DNA of 64,000 nucleotides from Sciurus carolinensis (lineage: Eukaryota > Chordata > Mammalia > Rodentia > Sciuridae). The first letter of the stretch is position 1. Each line of letters starts with the position of its first letter. The notes below the pieces were generated by a model. The model was not told the origin of the DNA. It saw only the letters and a list, made by a program, of their open reading frames with translations, and made no database searches. Below are positions 11,707-23,434 of this stretch, piece by piece. The stretch lies in the NCBI RefSeq assembly GCF_902686445.1, contig NC_062224.1, positions 22,051,123-22,115,122 on the forward strand, written 5' to 3'. The position numbers and the translations under genes are program-made.

Positions 11707-12217
11707 AGCACACACACATTGGATTTAAGTATCCTATCTTGCTACTTTTTTCCATTTGCTCTTTTTCTTCCTCTTGTGACTTTTTTTGGACTATTTTTTT
11801 TATTCTATTAACTATTTGTTGACTTATTAGCGGTATTTATTTTTAAGTGTCTGTGTTAGGGTTTATGGTGTTTATCTTTACCTTAATGCAATCTCTTTTA
11901 TGTCTTTAACATGTTTTCTTCTATTTTCTTATACAAATACAATTTTTCTTATATGTCTTTTATCTACTTTCTTATACAGAATACAGTTACAACAGTTGTT
12001 TTAATGTCCTTATCTACTAATTCTATTATCTGTGTCATTTATGGACTGGTTTCTAGGTTTATTATGTTCCTTGTTATGGGTCACATTTCCCTGCTTTCTT
12101 CCATGCCTATTTATTTTTATTGAATATCAGGCTTTGTGAATTTTAACTTGTTGAGTGCTGTATACACTTCTATATAAGCATGTATAAGCTTTTTCTGAGA
12201 CATTAATTTAGTTTCTT

Positions 12218-12539
12218 TTTTTTTATTGTAAACAAATGGGATACATGTTGTTTCTCTGCCTGTACATGGCGTAAAGGCATACCATTTGTGTAATCATAAA
12301 TTTACATAGGGTAATGTTGTTTGATTCATTCTGCCATTTTTTTCCCTTCTCCCCCACCCCTCCCACCCCTCCCCTCCCTCTATACAGTCCTTCCTTCCTC
12401 CATTCTTGGCCCCCTCCCTAAACCCAACTCCAACCCCAACACTAACCCTTCCCACCCCCCATTATGTGTCATCATCCACTTATTAGCGATATCATTCTTC
12501 CTTTGGTTTTTTGAGATTGGCTTATCTCACTTAGCATGA
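12218..12539 (-). mobile_element. 5'-truncated L1 3' end, antisense, with target duplication
   Basis: The plus strand starts with a T-rich tail (TTTTTTTATTGTAAACAAA) and runs back through the 3' UTR to the end of ORF2 (TGGCTTATCTCACTTAGCAT). A perfect 14-bp duplication, TAATTTAGTTTCTT, flanks it at 12204-12217 and 12540-12553. Its 3' UTR carries an unusually regular C-run array at 12351-12378 (G-runs on the element strand). The body closely parallels the L1 at 46.7 kb, so this is one of the younger insertions. Confidence 0.93.
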
Positions 12540-13190
12540 TAATTTAGTTTCTTAAAGTCTGATCACATCAAGGCATGCATTTAAGATTAATAGGAATAGG
12601 GGAGACTTTAATCTAGGATTGATTTTTCCTTCTGAATTTGACTGAGGCAATACCCATACCCACCCAGTCACTCTACCTGAGTTCCATGTATGATGTATTC
12701 CTACTCCGTCTAGTGGGAACACCTACTATTCCAATTCTTGTGTGATCTTGGGGGAAATCCTGCTTGCTTATTTTGAGTGGTTCATCTTTCAGCCTCAGCA
12801 CTCAGCACAAGACTTGGAAGTGACCTCCAAAGTCAGTGCTTCCTCTACATGCAACTCTCTTTTCTGATCTGCTGCCCTGTGCGTGAACATCAGATACTTT
12901 GTCTGTCCTGAATGCCCAACTCCATCCTCTTGGTTCAGGGATTCCTCCAGGCTTTGCCCAGCTCCTGCTCCTTATGAACGAATCTGGCAACTCATTCCCA
13001 AGAAATGAACTGGAGTGATCCCACGACTTGTCTCAGTTGTTTTCCATCTCAGACTCACTTTCCTACATTGTCTGAAAACTGTTGTTTCTTAGGTTTTCTA
13101 CAGTTTATGAGTTATTTCATGTGAGCAGGTAAGTCTGGGCCCTGTCACTCCAATTTGACCTAAAGCAGTTCCTCCTCATGATGCCACATT

Positions 13191-13734
13191 AAGCAACATG
13201 CTATAGGGAAGCAAAGATGTGAACTAACTGGTATATGGGTCTTTCAGTTGGCCACCTTTTATATCCTGGTTTTTAAAATTCTTCTCTTTTTTGAAAGTAG
13301 CACATTCAACTTGGGATAGAGGGTCTGAGGGAGTACAAATTCAAATGAACTGAATTGAGGCAGTACTGCCTCAGGATAAAATCTGGAAGGAGGGCAAGTT
13401 AAAACCAGGTTATCCATAGAAGGTTTGGAGGGTAGGTTCTAGGAATGAGTTCCAGATTGTAGAGACTGGAGAGTTATTGTTTTCACAGAGTGGCCAGGCA
13501 GGAGAGCATGTGTTTGGGCGACATAATACTCTTCAACCTGCGTGTCTCGAAGAACAACTTTTTAGTTCTAGTAGGTACACTCCTCCTCATTTTTAAGAAC
13601 TTCCATCCCTATACTTACTTCATGAATGATCTATTTTGGTGACCATGGTTATTTAAAACAGAATCAAATGAAAGAGAATTCAACTGTATATGTACTATAA
13701 CTACATGGACATCATGACTACTTTATGTGTGTAT
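13191..13734. other. Unassigned noncoding sequence
   Basis: No recognised element. It could include the decayed 5' end of the antisense L1 to its left. Confidence 0.4.
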
Positions 13735-14210
13735 ATTAGTTTCCTACGACTGTCATAACAAATTATCACAAACTATGTGGCTTAAAATAATAGTTATTCT
13801 TTCACAGTTTTGGAGACTAGAAATCTGAAGTCTAGGTGTCAGCAGACCCAAGTGCCCTCTGAACGCTCTAGGGAAGAAGTCTTCCTTGCTTTCTCCAGAT
13901 TCTCCGGGTAGCTGGTAATCCCTGGTTTTCCTTGGCTTATAGGTGCGTCACTTCCTCTCTGCCCCTTCATCTCTTAGCCTTTTTCCCTGGGGATGCTCTG
14001 GATTTCGGTGTTCAAATTTCCCTCCACTTTCACTTACAAAGACACAAGTCATTGAACTTGAAGTCCACTCTCATCCAGTACGATTTCATTTAACATGCTA
14101 ACATTTGTCAAGATTCTATCTCTAAATGAGTTCACGTTCACAGGTACCAGGGTTGGGTTTAAACAAATCTCTGGAAGGAGGGACATCATTCAGCCTGCAA
14201 CAACTGGAGT
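13735..14210 (-). mobile_element. MaLR LTR (MLT1/MST-like), antisense
   Basis: Plus-strand order is TATATTAGTTTCCTACGACT, GTGGCTTAAAATAATAG, TTTCACAGTTTTGGAGACTA, CTTGGCTTATAGGTGCGTCA, GTCATTGAACTTGAAG and ATCATTCAGCCTGCAAC. This is the inverse of a MaLR-type LTR from its 3' end (CTAATACA) back to its 5' end. Strand and class are secure; the subfamily is not. Confidence 0.75.
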
Positions 14211-14439
14211 GCCAGATACCATACTTCTGCCCTTACTGCCATGTTCCACCCTCCTCCTCTTGTCTCACAGCCCTTGATTTCAGGTTTCCAGCTGAATTCA
14301 GCAAATGAGTAGACTGGAGGGAAGAGAAGAGTGAGGTCAGAATTTATTTACCTGGTTCCTTCCTGTGAAGTGACCCCAGCATTGTTGTATGCATTGACAG
14401 AAGTGGAGCAGGCTGTCTTCAATAATTTACTATATGTAA

Positions 14440-14625
14440 CCATCCTGGTTCCAGTAACTCTTCCTCTTGTCCTTTGGACCAAGGGTTGAGGATATAGTGA
14501 GGCTTCTGTTAGGTCCTGCAATCTGTCTTACTGCCTCCTTTGTAATCAGTTCCTTTATTAACAAACCATCTAGAATTATCCTAATTTATGTGTACCATCT
14601 GTTTCCTGTTGGGACCTTGACATTT
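14440..14625 (+). mobile_element. Possible ancient L1 3' end relic
   Basis: The ending GTACCATCTGTTTCCTGTTG then GGACCTTGACA matches a common old L1 tail (GTGCCATCTGTTTCCTGCC, GGACCCTGACTGATACA). A related end lies at 17000-17500. Diverged. Confidence 0.4.
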
Positions 14626-14649
14626 ATCCACCATCATTTGAGCTTCGGT

Positions 14650-16261
14650 TCTTCTAAAACGGTAATTTAAAACAAACAAACAAAAAAAAGTTTATAGCTC
14701 ATCTCTCAAAGTACTAAAGCTTAAAAGAAAAAGGGATCATTTTAATGAAAACCTTTAAGACAAGATTAGATACTAATTTTTAAAAATATATGCCAGGGCA
14801 AATAAATTATAACTAATGATGTGGAACTTTATTATAAATATTATACGATTTTCCCTCTATATTTTATTTGTTTTATCTATTACTCAGATTCAGGCTCTGA
14901 AACTTTACTTCCTTTGCCATTATTAGGTGCATTTGTGCTTCCTGATATCTGACACCTAGTTTGTTGTTAATATGCTTTGGGCTATAGTTCAATCATCTAG
15001 ATTATAGAATTTCTGATTACATTGCATATTAAGCTGAAAATTTTAGGCTAATGCAGAGCCAATAAGTGCTGAGTAAGTACAAATGAAATAATATTGCTTT
15101 AATACAGACGTTTGTCATTAAATATTCTGAGTGCTCAGATGTGCTTTTCTTTCAGTAGTTTGAGGTTGGCAGAAGCCTGACATTTGGAGAAACATCAATT
15201 TATATTGATTCAAAGTCAGTTTAATAATCAGCAATAAGCCCATGGTCTTTATATGCTTTCTTATCCATTGTTTACCTTTCTAGATTTTGGGACTGTCCAG
15301 GAATTCCACAGACAGGCGGTATCATTGCTTTCACTCATTTCCTTATAAAACACATATCTTTCTTAACTAGGCATGCCACCAACATGGTAGAGAAGGATAT
15401 GAATAGCTCATGGGGTCACTGATTCCTCCCTCTGGTCAATAGTCATGGTAGGCTTCGAACTTTTGAGACTGAATGAATTCGCTTGCATTTGTTTTGGATA
15501 TTTTATCCTAGAGAACCTAAAGAATATGCTCTAAGTCCACATAATATTTTGTCTAGCTGAAAATTGTGAAATTTTAGAGCTGGAAAGAAAATTGGTAACC
15601 ATTAAAAGTAAGTGCAACAATTTTACAATGAAAGAAACCACACAAGAGTCTTGCTCTAGGTAAAGGTGTTGGTTTCTCAGTAAAGAGCACCTCCTAGGTC
15701 CCTAGAGTAGCTAGAATGGTCATTTTAGAAACCAATTCATCCTTCCTCTGAGAACGGCACTGACCTTCAAGGCTTTTTAATAAACCGAAATTCTATGCAT
15801 TTCTATCCATGTCATTAGCTTGCAGAGAAGATGTAAAGATGGAAGGTGTGTAAATAGACCAGAGCTTCACAACATTCGGCAGAGAATATGCTGGTTTTAT
15901 TATACAGGAAGTCAAATGGGGAAAATAATAGCAATGATAAGCAATGTTGAAATGCTAATGCAATACCTCTAAAGCTCTGATATTACAAATGCCTGTAGTT
16001 CTAGCTAATCAACTAACTAATTGTCCCTAACAGGTTCTTAGGTATTTAATTTGCCTGCCATAATAACAACCTAAAAACAAGAGCAGTATTTATAAATGGC
16101 TTCAATTTCACCTCACATTTATTAAAGTTCTTCTAAGCAACTTTATTCATTTATTTCTTTTTGTATTGCCATTATCTGAAGTATTAATTTAGGCCAAGAT
16201 ACTTAGAGAAATTCACAGCTGTACAACCAGTTATTTTATATTTGCAAACCAAAACTTAATA
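14650..16261. other. Unassigned AT-rich unique sequence
   Basis: No transposon landmarks and no coding signal over 1.6 kb. Two parts (15000-15260 and 15900-16130) are dense in TAAT/ATTA-type homeodomain-like cores, which also occur by chance in AT-rich DNA. Confidence 0.45.
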
Positions 16262-16590
16262 CCGTCTTTATAAGCCCATCTTTATTCATGAGAGATGTGT
16301 TTCAAGAACCCAGTAGTAGATGCCTGAAACAATGAATAATATGTAATGCTAGGTATGCTCCATTATTTTCTTGTACATTATACCTAGAATAATGTTTAAT
16401 GTATAAATTAGGCAAGTCAGACATTAACCATAGAATAATTATAAGATATACTGTAATAAAAACAATGTGAATGTGGTCTCTATCTTGAAATAATTCATAA
16501 AAATATCAATATTTTTGTACCACAGGTGACCATGCATAACTGAAACTTCAAAAAGCAAATCACAAAGAAGTAGACAACTGTATTTGGCTC
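16262..16590 (+). mobile_element. Tigger-like DNA transposon relic
   Basis: TAGTAGATGCCTGAAACAAT, ATTATACCTAGAATAATG, AATGTATAAATTAGGCAAG, AATATACTGTAATAAAA-like sequence, GTGAATGTGGTCTCTATC and a terminal GCATAACTGAAACTTCAAAA follow a widespread mammalian nonautonomous Tigger/pogo-type element. Terminal repeats are eroded. Family name from memory. Confidence 0.5.
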
Positions 16591-16895
16591 CTTTAAAGAG
16601 AGATTAACACCAAAAACAGATATTATGTCCATGGTATGAGGTAAAATGATGTCAAAATATTATCACCTCAAAATCAAAGAAAATTCTTCATGAGGATAAG
16701 GTTCAATGGCCTTTGAGTAAGTCTTTGTGCATAAAATTTTGCTAGTTGTTCAACACTCTTGATGACTAAATGTCTTCACAGATACACTCGAGGTCCCTGG
16801 AATTGATGATAGATCTTAGTGCTCAAGTGTCTTGGAAGAGTTAATGTTTCCAGGATTTTCTAAAGTCACACTTTTTCAAAGACTAGAAGAATCCG
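16591..16895. other. Unassigned noncoding sequence
   Basis: No recognised element or gene. Confidence 0.4.
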
Positions 16896-16966
16896 GCTCA
16901 ATTTATATACTTTGCCTGGCATATATGAAACCTTCAACAAATAGTTGATGAATGAATGAAAATTGA
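16896..16966 (+). mobile_element. L2/MIR-type 3' end
   Basis: TTTGCCTGGCATATATGAAA, CAACAAATAGTTGATGAATG and AATGAA match the end of ancient LINE/SINE families (TGCCTGGCACATAGTAGG, AATATTTGTTGAATGAA). Confidence 0.5.
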
Positions 16967-16999
16967 ATTGAGTAAGTGAGAGCTATGCTATTTTCATGA

Positions 17000-17500
17000 A
17001 TTACGTTTTTGCACTATACAGGCTACAGTCTCGGCTTTCCTCACAAGCTGTGATGAATATCATCTGCTTCCTCCACCAGATGCCTTCCCTGTCATTCTGC
17101 ACTTTATCTGTGCCTCAGGAGGTAAATTTAGGACTGCATAAAAAGCTCCCTTGCCCCTTGGTTTCCGGTTACCTTCAGCCAATAGAAAATGCTGGCAGAG
17201 AGGGAGAAGGGAAAAACCAAACTGAATAAAATTCTTCTGCTCCCTCCTGGTGGGCTGCTGTGGTTGTTTTCTTTAACCAGTGGCCTCATCTCTTGCCAGA
17301 TGGTCTTCTTTCAGCCACTCTTCAGAGTCCAGCAGCTATTCCAACCTGGCCCCTTCAGGTTGGGGAGTGGTGACCACTCCTGTAGCCAGCAGCCCTATAG
17401 AACAGCACATCCCTCCAGTGTCCACCCTTTAGTCAATGCTTCCCAACTCCTGGGCTCAACTGAACTCTCTGTTTACTTCCAGGACTCTGACTGATACACA
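17000..17500 (+). mobile_element. Possible ancient L1 3' end relic
   Basis: A GC-richer stretch with CCCTTCAGGTTGGGGAGTGG, GCCAGCAGCCCTATAG and a terminal CAGGACTCTGACTGATAC resembles the tail of old mammalian L1 subfamilies. Two overlapping short open frames here have no domain pattern. Confidence 0.45.
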
Positions 17501-17884
17501 AGAGTTCCAAGGGGTGTGTGTCAACCATGTATTCAAACATGAGAAGATACACTTCCACCACCAGTGAGAAGGGAAAATGGCGCTCATTTGTTGAAGGTGA
17601 GCTGATCATTTCAGGTCAATCTGATAAGGTTTCCTATCTCTAAACAGGGATAATCCATACCCTAAAAATGGTCATGCACTGGAGAGAATACAGGAAAAAT
17701 ACAATATACTCTTCTTGTGTTGGTGTATGGTGCTTGCCCTACAATCCATGCAGGGCAGGTTATGGCTAAGTGTTCAATGGCATAGCCTTTGCACAGTGAA
17801 TCTTCTTTTTATATGTATGTTTAAATGAAGGAATGGAGGGCAAGGGCACAGATAATTAGGGGACACAGCTAAGACAGTCTAGAT
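17501..17884. other. Unassigned noncoding sequence
   Basis: Nothing recognised. Confidence 0.4.
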
Positions 17885-18085
17885 TTCAATTACCTTGCCC
17901 TCTCATGGGTATGTAACCAAGGACAGGTTACCCATTCTCTGGGGCTCAGTTTGTCCATCTATGAAATGAACATGCTAATGTCAACACCTGCTACCCAGTG
18001 GAACAGGAATTACACAAGACGTCCAGGTAAAGAACTGTTTAATGTGGGCTTGCCCATGCTAACCAGAATAAATGCTGGTTGTTGC
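17885..18085 (+). mobile_element. MIR SINE
   Basis: ACCAAGGACAGGTTACCC, TCTCTGGGGCTCAGTTTGTC, CATCTATGAAATGAACATGC and ATAAATGCTGGTTGTTGCTA match sense MIR core to 3' end. Confidence 0.75.
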
Positions 18086-19094
18086 TATAAATAATATGTG
18101 ATAGAAACAGGCAGGGTGAGTTAACCCACAGCTCCGAAGCAAGGACTGTAGAGAACTATAGACAAGTGGTTGATATAAATTTCCTGTTACTCATTCTGTG
18201 ACCATGATACTCCCTCCAGATTCAAGACATGTCATGTGCCCTTTAATTTTGGAAAAGGCCATGAACTAGGAGATCCATGTGGTTGGTCTGCTGCTTCAGT
18301 GGGAAGCACACACTGAGGTCAGACTTAACACCGAGGGTTGTTTGTGGTTGTGATGAGACCGAGTGGCTGTTGAGGGCATGGTATCCAGGAGTCAGCTGCG
18401 AATCAGACAGAGCTGGAGTGCAGGGAGAATGAGGGAGGACATCCTCAAGCACCCAACACCTTCCCAGGGAATCACGGGTACACCAGAAAAACCTATTTCG
18501 CTGTCTCTGGATTCTGTTGAAATTGTAAATAGCTTAATTCTCATACTGCCCTTCTCCAGCAAGATGCAGAAATTGCAACTTCTGAAAGTCCCTGTATATT
18601 TTGGTAGTGTATATATGAACATCTTGGTTGTGAGATGCAAACCAATTTTAGAAACACTCAAATGTGAAGAAATGTCTGCCATAGAATTAAAAGCAGAGCG
18701 TATGACACAGAATGAACGTGGACTTTGCTCTTGGTAAAGCACTTCCCCACGTCTTCCAACTATTTTTTAGTTTAAATATTTAAATTTTTAGATAATAACT
18801 ATATAAAATGACAGGAGGATTTTTTTTAAAGATCATGGGGTTGATTTTAAAATCCCTTATAAAAGTGTATCCATTTATATATTTTTTTTTCATTTTTATT
18901 GGTACAGACTTCATGGTAGTTAGCCATGAAGAACTGTATGAACAATTAACAATAAATGAAAGTTTTCTGTGGCTTGACATTCTTTTCTAGAACTGCAAGT
19001 TAAATAAACCTCTGTTAATTATTAAGTAAAAAGATCCTTTTCACTTTACTTTTTTGGCATGGCAATAAGTTAAAAATAATAACTATTCAAACTC
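18086..19094. other. Unassigned noncoding sequence with a chance 124-codon frame
   Basis: The largest open frame (18363-18737, plus) overlaps an equally long minus-strand frame (18392-18742), has no recognisable domain or periodic codon pattern, and lacks any visible promoter. I see no support for a gene. Confidence 0.45.
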
Positions 19095-19400
19095 ATTTCC
19101 ATGACCTACAGAGTCATACCTGATTTGGCCTGTGTGTGGCCACCTGGTCTTTACCTCTTTCCTCCAGCTTGGCTGCCGCACGGGGGGCTTTTAGATCCTC
19201 TATCCTGCCAAGCTCATTTGCACCTTGGAGACTTTACCTTTGCTGTCTCTTGCCTGGGTCATTGCATATTGACATCTTGCCATTCAGACCTCAGCTTATA
19301 GAACATCTCAGAGAGAGACACCTGCTGACACCTCTCAGGTGTCTCAGGTGCAATTTAAAGTGGCCTTGCATTTTAATTTTCACTGTGAAAGTGAAGAAAA
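19095..19400 (+). mobile_element. L2 LINE 3' region, first part
   Basis: CATGACCTACAGAGTCATAC, TGATTTGGCC, CTTGGCTGCCGCACG, GCCAAGCTCATTTGCACCTT and TTGCTGTCTCTTGCCTGGGT follow L2 order (CTACGTGATCTGGCCC, GCCAAGCTCGTTCC, GCACTTGCTGTTCCCTCTGC). It resumes at 19565 after a MIR. Confidence 0.65.
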
Positions 19401-19404
19401 CAGT

Positions 19405-19560
19405 CTGAAGTCATATTTCCATGTTCAAATTCTTTAATAATTGTGTGAGTCCTTGAGTTGCAAGTACCTCAGCATCATCAGTAAAATGTGGATAACCGTT
19501 TCCACCAGTTAGGAGCATGACACATGGTAAGCCCTCTGAGTGTGCATGTATAATTCCTTG
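19405..19560 (+). mobile_element. MIR SINE inside an L2
   Basis: GTGAGTCCTTGAGTTGCAAG, CCTCAGCATCATCAGTAAAA, TGTGGATAACCG and GGAGCATGACACATGGTAAG match a diverged sense MIR. It sits between two parts of one L2, which implies insertion into it. Confidence 0.5.
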
Positions 19561-19564
19561 TTCA

Positions 19565-19712
19565 CTGGCTATTTTCCATGTCTAAAGACTCTAAGTTCCA
19601 TGAGAACAAGGTGCTTGTTATGCTCTGTACAATACTCAATCCCAAATCCTAGATACCAAGATAATGTCTTGCATACAGTACATGCTCAATAACTACTTAT
19701 TAAATAAATGAC
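19565..19712 (+). mobile_element. L2 LINE 3' end, second part
   Basis: ACTCTAAGTTCCATGAGAAC, AAGGTGCTTGTTATGCTCTG, ATAATGTCTTGCATACAGTA and ATGCTCAATAACTACTTATT match the L2 end (GCTCCATGAGGGCAGGG, GCCTGGCACATAGTAGG, GCTCAATAAATATTTG). Confidence 0.65.
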
Positions 19713-21168
19713 TGCATAGGCTTATAAGGGAACAAATGATCAAATACATGGAAATTAACAAGGAAAAAGAGCTCCAATGATACTCAAATTCACTGCAATT
19801 TCTGGGAAACTACTTTTTCAGATAACTGATAATGTTTTCCACTTAGATTGTATTATTCACTTCCAAAATGAAGAGCCAGAAGTAATGCTTCCTCTACCCA
19901 GTAGATCTGGAACAGGGCCTGACCAAAGCGTAAAAGACTCTTGGGGGTCCCCTGGCTGCTTGGCAGGATCTTCCAGATGTGCCTTGCTTATGAGATACAA
20001 AAATGCCGTGTTTCCAGGAGGGACTGAATTACTTGATGATCATGCATAAGTCAGCCAACCTAAAGAGCTAGACAACTTAACCATTCATTTCTTTTAAGCT
20101 CTGCTTTTAAACAAAAAGCAAGACACTGTGCTGGGAGTTCATGCTGTGCTGACTTGCAGTTTGGACCAGTTGGTGCTTCTGACCTAAAGTTTAGCAGCAC
20201 CACTTCAACAGCGATGTGAACATGTAAGTTTATGGTTAACCCTGCCCCCCCCCCACATCTCTGTCATTTAATTAACCGCTTTATACATGGGTTTCCTCCC
20301 AAGTCTTATATTCAATGTGACATTTGGTTTATCGCACACCAGACTCAGAAGTGAGTCAGAAAAAGAATCTCACTGTCTCTGGAGGCCTGAATAGCACATC
20401 TGTTTGTACATGAATTTGCTATGGAAATTTCCCCCAAACCACCCACACCTATACACACAAATCAGGTGACATTCAGAGAGTTCAAAACAAGAAAACATTT
20501 GTATGCATTAACTTGAGGGAAGGACAGAGAGTTTATAAATCTCATCCTAAAAATATTTGACCAAAAGCCTATTTCATAATCATTTTATCTTCCTCAGGAT
20601 TTTACTTTCATGAACTCACACAATCACTTTCTATCACATAGTAGCATTTCACATATGATATGATTTTGATTCTTCAAAATTCTACCTCTAATATACCAGA
20701 CGTTTCATGTAGCATTAATTCTCAGGAGATCTCTATGCATACTTCAAGAAGAAAAAGCATCCGTAGTATTCCAAGAGAGTTCACATACAGATGACCCTCC
20801 CACCACACACACCTTTCTTATGACTTGCTAGGAAATGCCAGGGGAGAGAACATGGTAGTTGGTAGGATGGAAACTCACTTATAGTAAACATTTTCAGGCA
20901 GTTAAAATAAAGAGGCTAGGTTGCTCTCATGTGATTTGTTCTGGACATAAAGGGTGAGAGGTAAGGGGTAGAAAGTGAGAAAGGAGGGAGGAGAAAGGAT
21001 AGGAGGGAGCGAGGCTGGTGACTGTTTGCAGGTGCTCTGTCATACAGTAGACGCTCCGTCATACTCCTGTGTATATTAACTCCACTTCAAAGAGGAGAAA
21101 TGAGTGCCAGAGATGTTTCTTCACTTCTGATGCTTCCTTTCACATACAAGAAGCCACAGTGGTTACTC
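19713..21168. other. Unassigned noncoding sequence
   Basis: Includes a short poly-C run near 20243-20253 and a purine-rich tract near 20970-21010. No gene or named repeat. Confidence 0.45.
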
Positions 21169-21541
21169 TGCTCTAGTTTGAACCTGGAATGTCCCTCAAA
21201 GACCCAGGTGCTAAAGCTTTACAGCAGTTTGTGGTGCTACCAGGAAGTGGTGGAACCTTTAGAAGGTGGCCTAATGGGAGGAAGTAGGGTCACTGGGTTG
21301 TGCTGTTGAAGAGGATACTGATCTTTTCCCCTTTCTCTTTCCTTCCTGACAGTCATGAGGTGAACAGGCCTTCTCTGTCACATGCTTCTGCCATGGTGAA
21401 ATGTATCCCATTTTCCCAAAGCAATAGGATCAAGACACCATGAACTGAAACCTCTGAAACCATGAACCAAAATAAACCTTTCCTTTTTACTAGTTATTAT
21501 ATCAGGTATTTTATCACAGTAAAGGAAAGCTGACTAAGACA
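21169..21541 (+). mobile_element. MaLR-type solo LTR (MTE-like), sense
   Basis: Starts TGCTCTAGTTTGAACCTGG and ends GCTGACTAAGACA, with CCAAAATAAACCTTTCC (poly-A signal region) about 70 bases before the end and CAGGTATTTTATCACAG near the end. These landmarks are the reverse complement of those at 422-855 and 63085-63526, so the three are one family. No internal retroviral sequence is present. Confidence 0.75.
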
Positions 21542-21969
21542 CTCATTTTTAAAAAACTTAGCCCCCTATCCCACCTCTAACCTGTCCCTGGGGAGGTGAA
21601 GGGATTTGATTTAATTAAGGGTCAGGAAGGAGATACTGGGCTTATGTAGATCTGCCCCTTCTTTTTCCTGAGGACCAATGTAACTTGAGCTGTTTTTGAC
21701 CCTTTCCAGGAGTAGGCTCTGCCCCATTGGAGTAAGGTTAGCCTGAGTCCAGATCCACAGTGATGGAATGTGGCTATGTGTGCACATTCTGAAATTCAGT
21801 GTGGGAAAGTCTACTGTCCATTTGATGTAAATCAAATTGTCCTTCCTTAACTACTTTACTGCAATTCTCAACTGATCAAAACCTATGGAAAAGAGAAGTG
21901 GGTCACCTTGAATCCCAAACTTCAAACTTTGAGAAATTCAGCATATTGTCTAAGGTTGCACAGGGGAAA
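21542..21969. other. Unassigned noncoding sequence
   Basis: Nothing recognised. Confidence 0.4.
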
Positions 21970-22690
21970 GAGAGAGGGAGCAATTTCATTTATTGTGACA
22001 CTATCTGCAGTTAGCACAGACCCCACAGGTTAGGGTTAAGCCCCACAAGGCTGTCTCCACTCCCACTGAGTATGGGTACCCAGGTTACCCACACTTATGT
22101 CTGACCAGGTTACAAATTGGGAGTCCCTACAGCTTCCTCCTCAGGTAGATAGTTTGTATAACAGTTCACATAACTTGGGGTAACACTTTCCTTACATTAA
22201 CTGAATAATTATAAAGGATACAAAGATACAAATGAGCAATCTATCAGATGAAAAGGTACATAGGGTAAGGAAGGGGAGGTAGGGCAAAACTTCCATTGCC
22301 CTCCTTGGGTGCTCCCAGCACTTCAATGTGTTGCCCAACCCTGAAGCTCTCTGCATCCATTCTTTTAGGAAGGTCCCATGAATTGGGCATGGTTCATTAA
22401 ATCATTGGCATTGGTGATCAAATTCAGTTTCCAGTCCCTCTCCTTTCCCAAAGGTGGGGGTCGGAGGGTATGAAGCTGACCATTCCAAGAGTCTTAACAC
22501 AAGGCGAGTTCCTCTGGAGCCTCAATCCCCATCTTAAAGCCATCTAAGCAGTTTGAAGCCACCAAGGATCTGATCAGCATATTAAAAGACAGTTGATCAG
22601 TCTGGAGATTCCAAGGTCCTCAGCACTTCTGGAAGGAACCAAAGACTAAGATCAAATACTATTTCTTATTTTGTCAGAGTTACACAAAGT
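21970..22690 (-). mobile_element. ERVL LTR (MLT2-like), antisense
   Basis: CAATTTCATTTATTGTGACA, GTTAGGGTTAAGCCCCACAA, GGTTACCCACACTTATGTC, AATTATAAAGGATACAAAGA, GGCATGGTTCATTAAATCAT, TCCAGTCCCTCTCC and AAATACTATTTCTTATTTTG follow an old ERVL LTR in inverse order. The name MLT2 is from memory of the family layout. Moderately diverged. Confidence 0.6.
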
Positions 22691-23434
22691 CACAACCTGG
22701 CAAATAGCATTGTTTTGCTAACGAAAAGTTAAGAGCAGTGCAATAAACCAGGTTCATTGGCCTCCCATTCTGAAGAGGTGACAGGCACTTAACTGCAACT
22801 AAACAGCCACTGGAGAACATCTGTTCATCCCCGAATGCCCTCCCAGGAGGACATCACTGGCCTGAACAGAGAAGCACGTGCTGAGCACTTGTCTCAAGGT
22901 ACTGTATTGCGCATCTTGAACACGGGCTATCTGAGCCTTCTGATGATAGCATTCTGATTTCCCTGGCAAAGTTTAAGAAATATCCTTGCACCGTACATAA
23001 AATATCTTAAGAACAGATAGGCAATACTGTTGTAATCATGAGAAGAGGAAGTGACAACAATGTGCTTGAATCTTAAACAAAATCATTCAAGCAGGTGGAG
23101 CCAGGAAGAAAAGCAAGTGCTGTCACTAATGGAATCTGCTTACTGGATCAGAAAACAGTGCCCCGAGGAACCCACAGTTGTCCATTTTGGGTTCCAGTGA
23201 CAGTGAGGGTGTGTTCTGTGTCTTTGACTTAGAGAAATTGATGACTTCCTATTGGTATAGGAATCCCGACACATGCATATCCTCAGAGATAAACCTGCCA
23301 GTTGTTGGAATGGTCCTTTACAAAGAAAGTAATGTTTTGACTTTAAAATGAAAACAAGTTTTCTATAACCTGAAACCCAGTTCATATAACAGGTAAAGCC
23401 TCTGTTCATTAGAGTGATCAGTGGGCTGGGTCAT
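22691..23434. other. Unassigned noncoding sequence
   Basis: No recognised element; the minus-strand frame at 23140-23409 has no motif. Confidence 0.4.

Larger units (their letters stand above)
10690..13190 (-). mobile_element. Ancient L1, antisense, with nested insertions
   Basis: Read on the plus strand, 10700-11460 carries the well-known inverse of an L1 ORF2 endonuclease region (GATGCATGGGTTATTCAGAA, AATGTGTATTTTGTCACTGG, TTCATGTATTTTGAAGCTCT). 11710-12200 continues towards the inverse of ORF1 and the 5' part (TTAAGTGTCTGTGTTAGGG, ATGGGTCACATTTCCCTGC), and 12560-13190 resembles the inverse of an old L1 5' region. It is split by a B1-ID SINE (11471-11648) and a young L1 3' fragment (12218-12539). 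No frame survives. The 13190 end is approximate. Confidence 0.65.

Noticed and set aside
11515..11822. Arg/Glu-repeat proteins
   Set aside because: Two frames arise directly from the (GA)n microsatellite.
18363..18742. Overlapping 124- and 116-codon frames on opposite strands
   Set aside because: Neither shows a motif, and mutual overlap on opposite strands is typical of chance frames.
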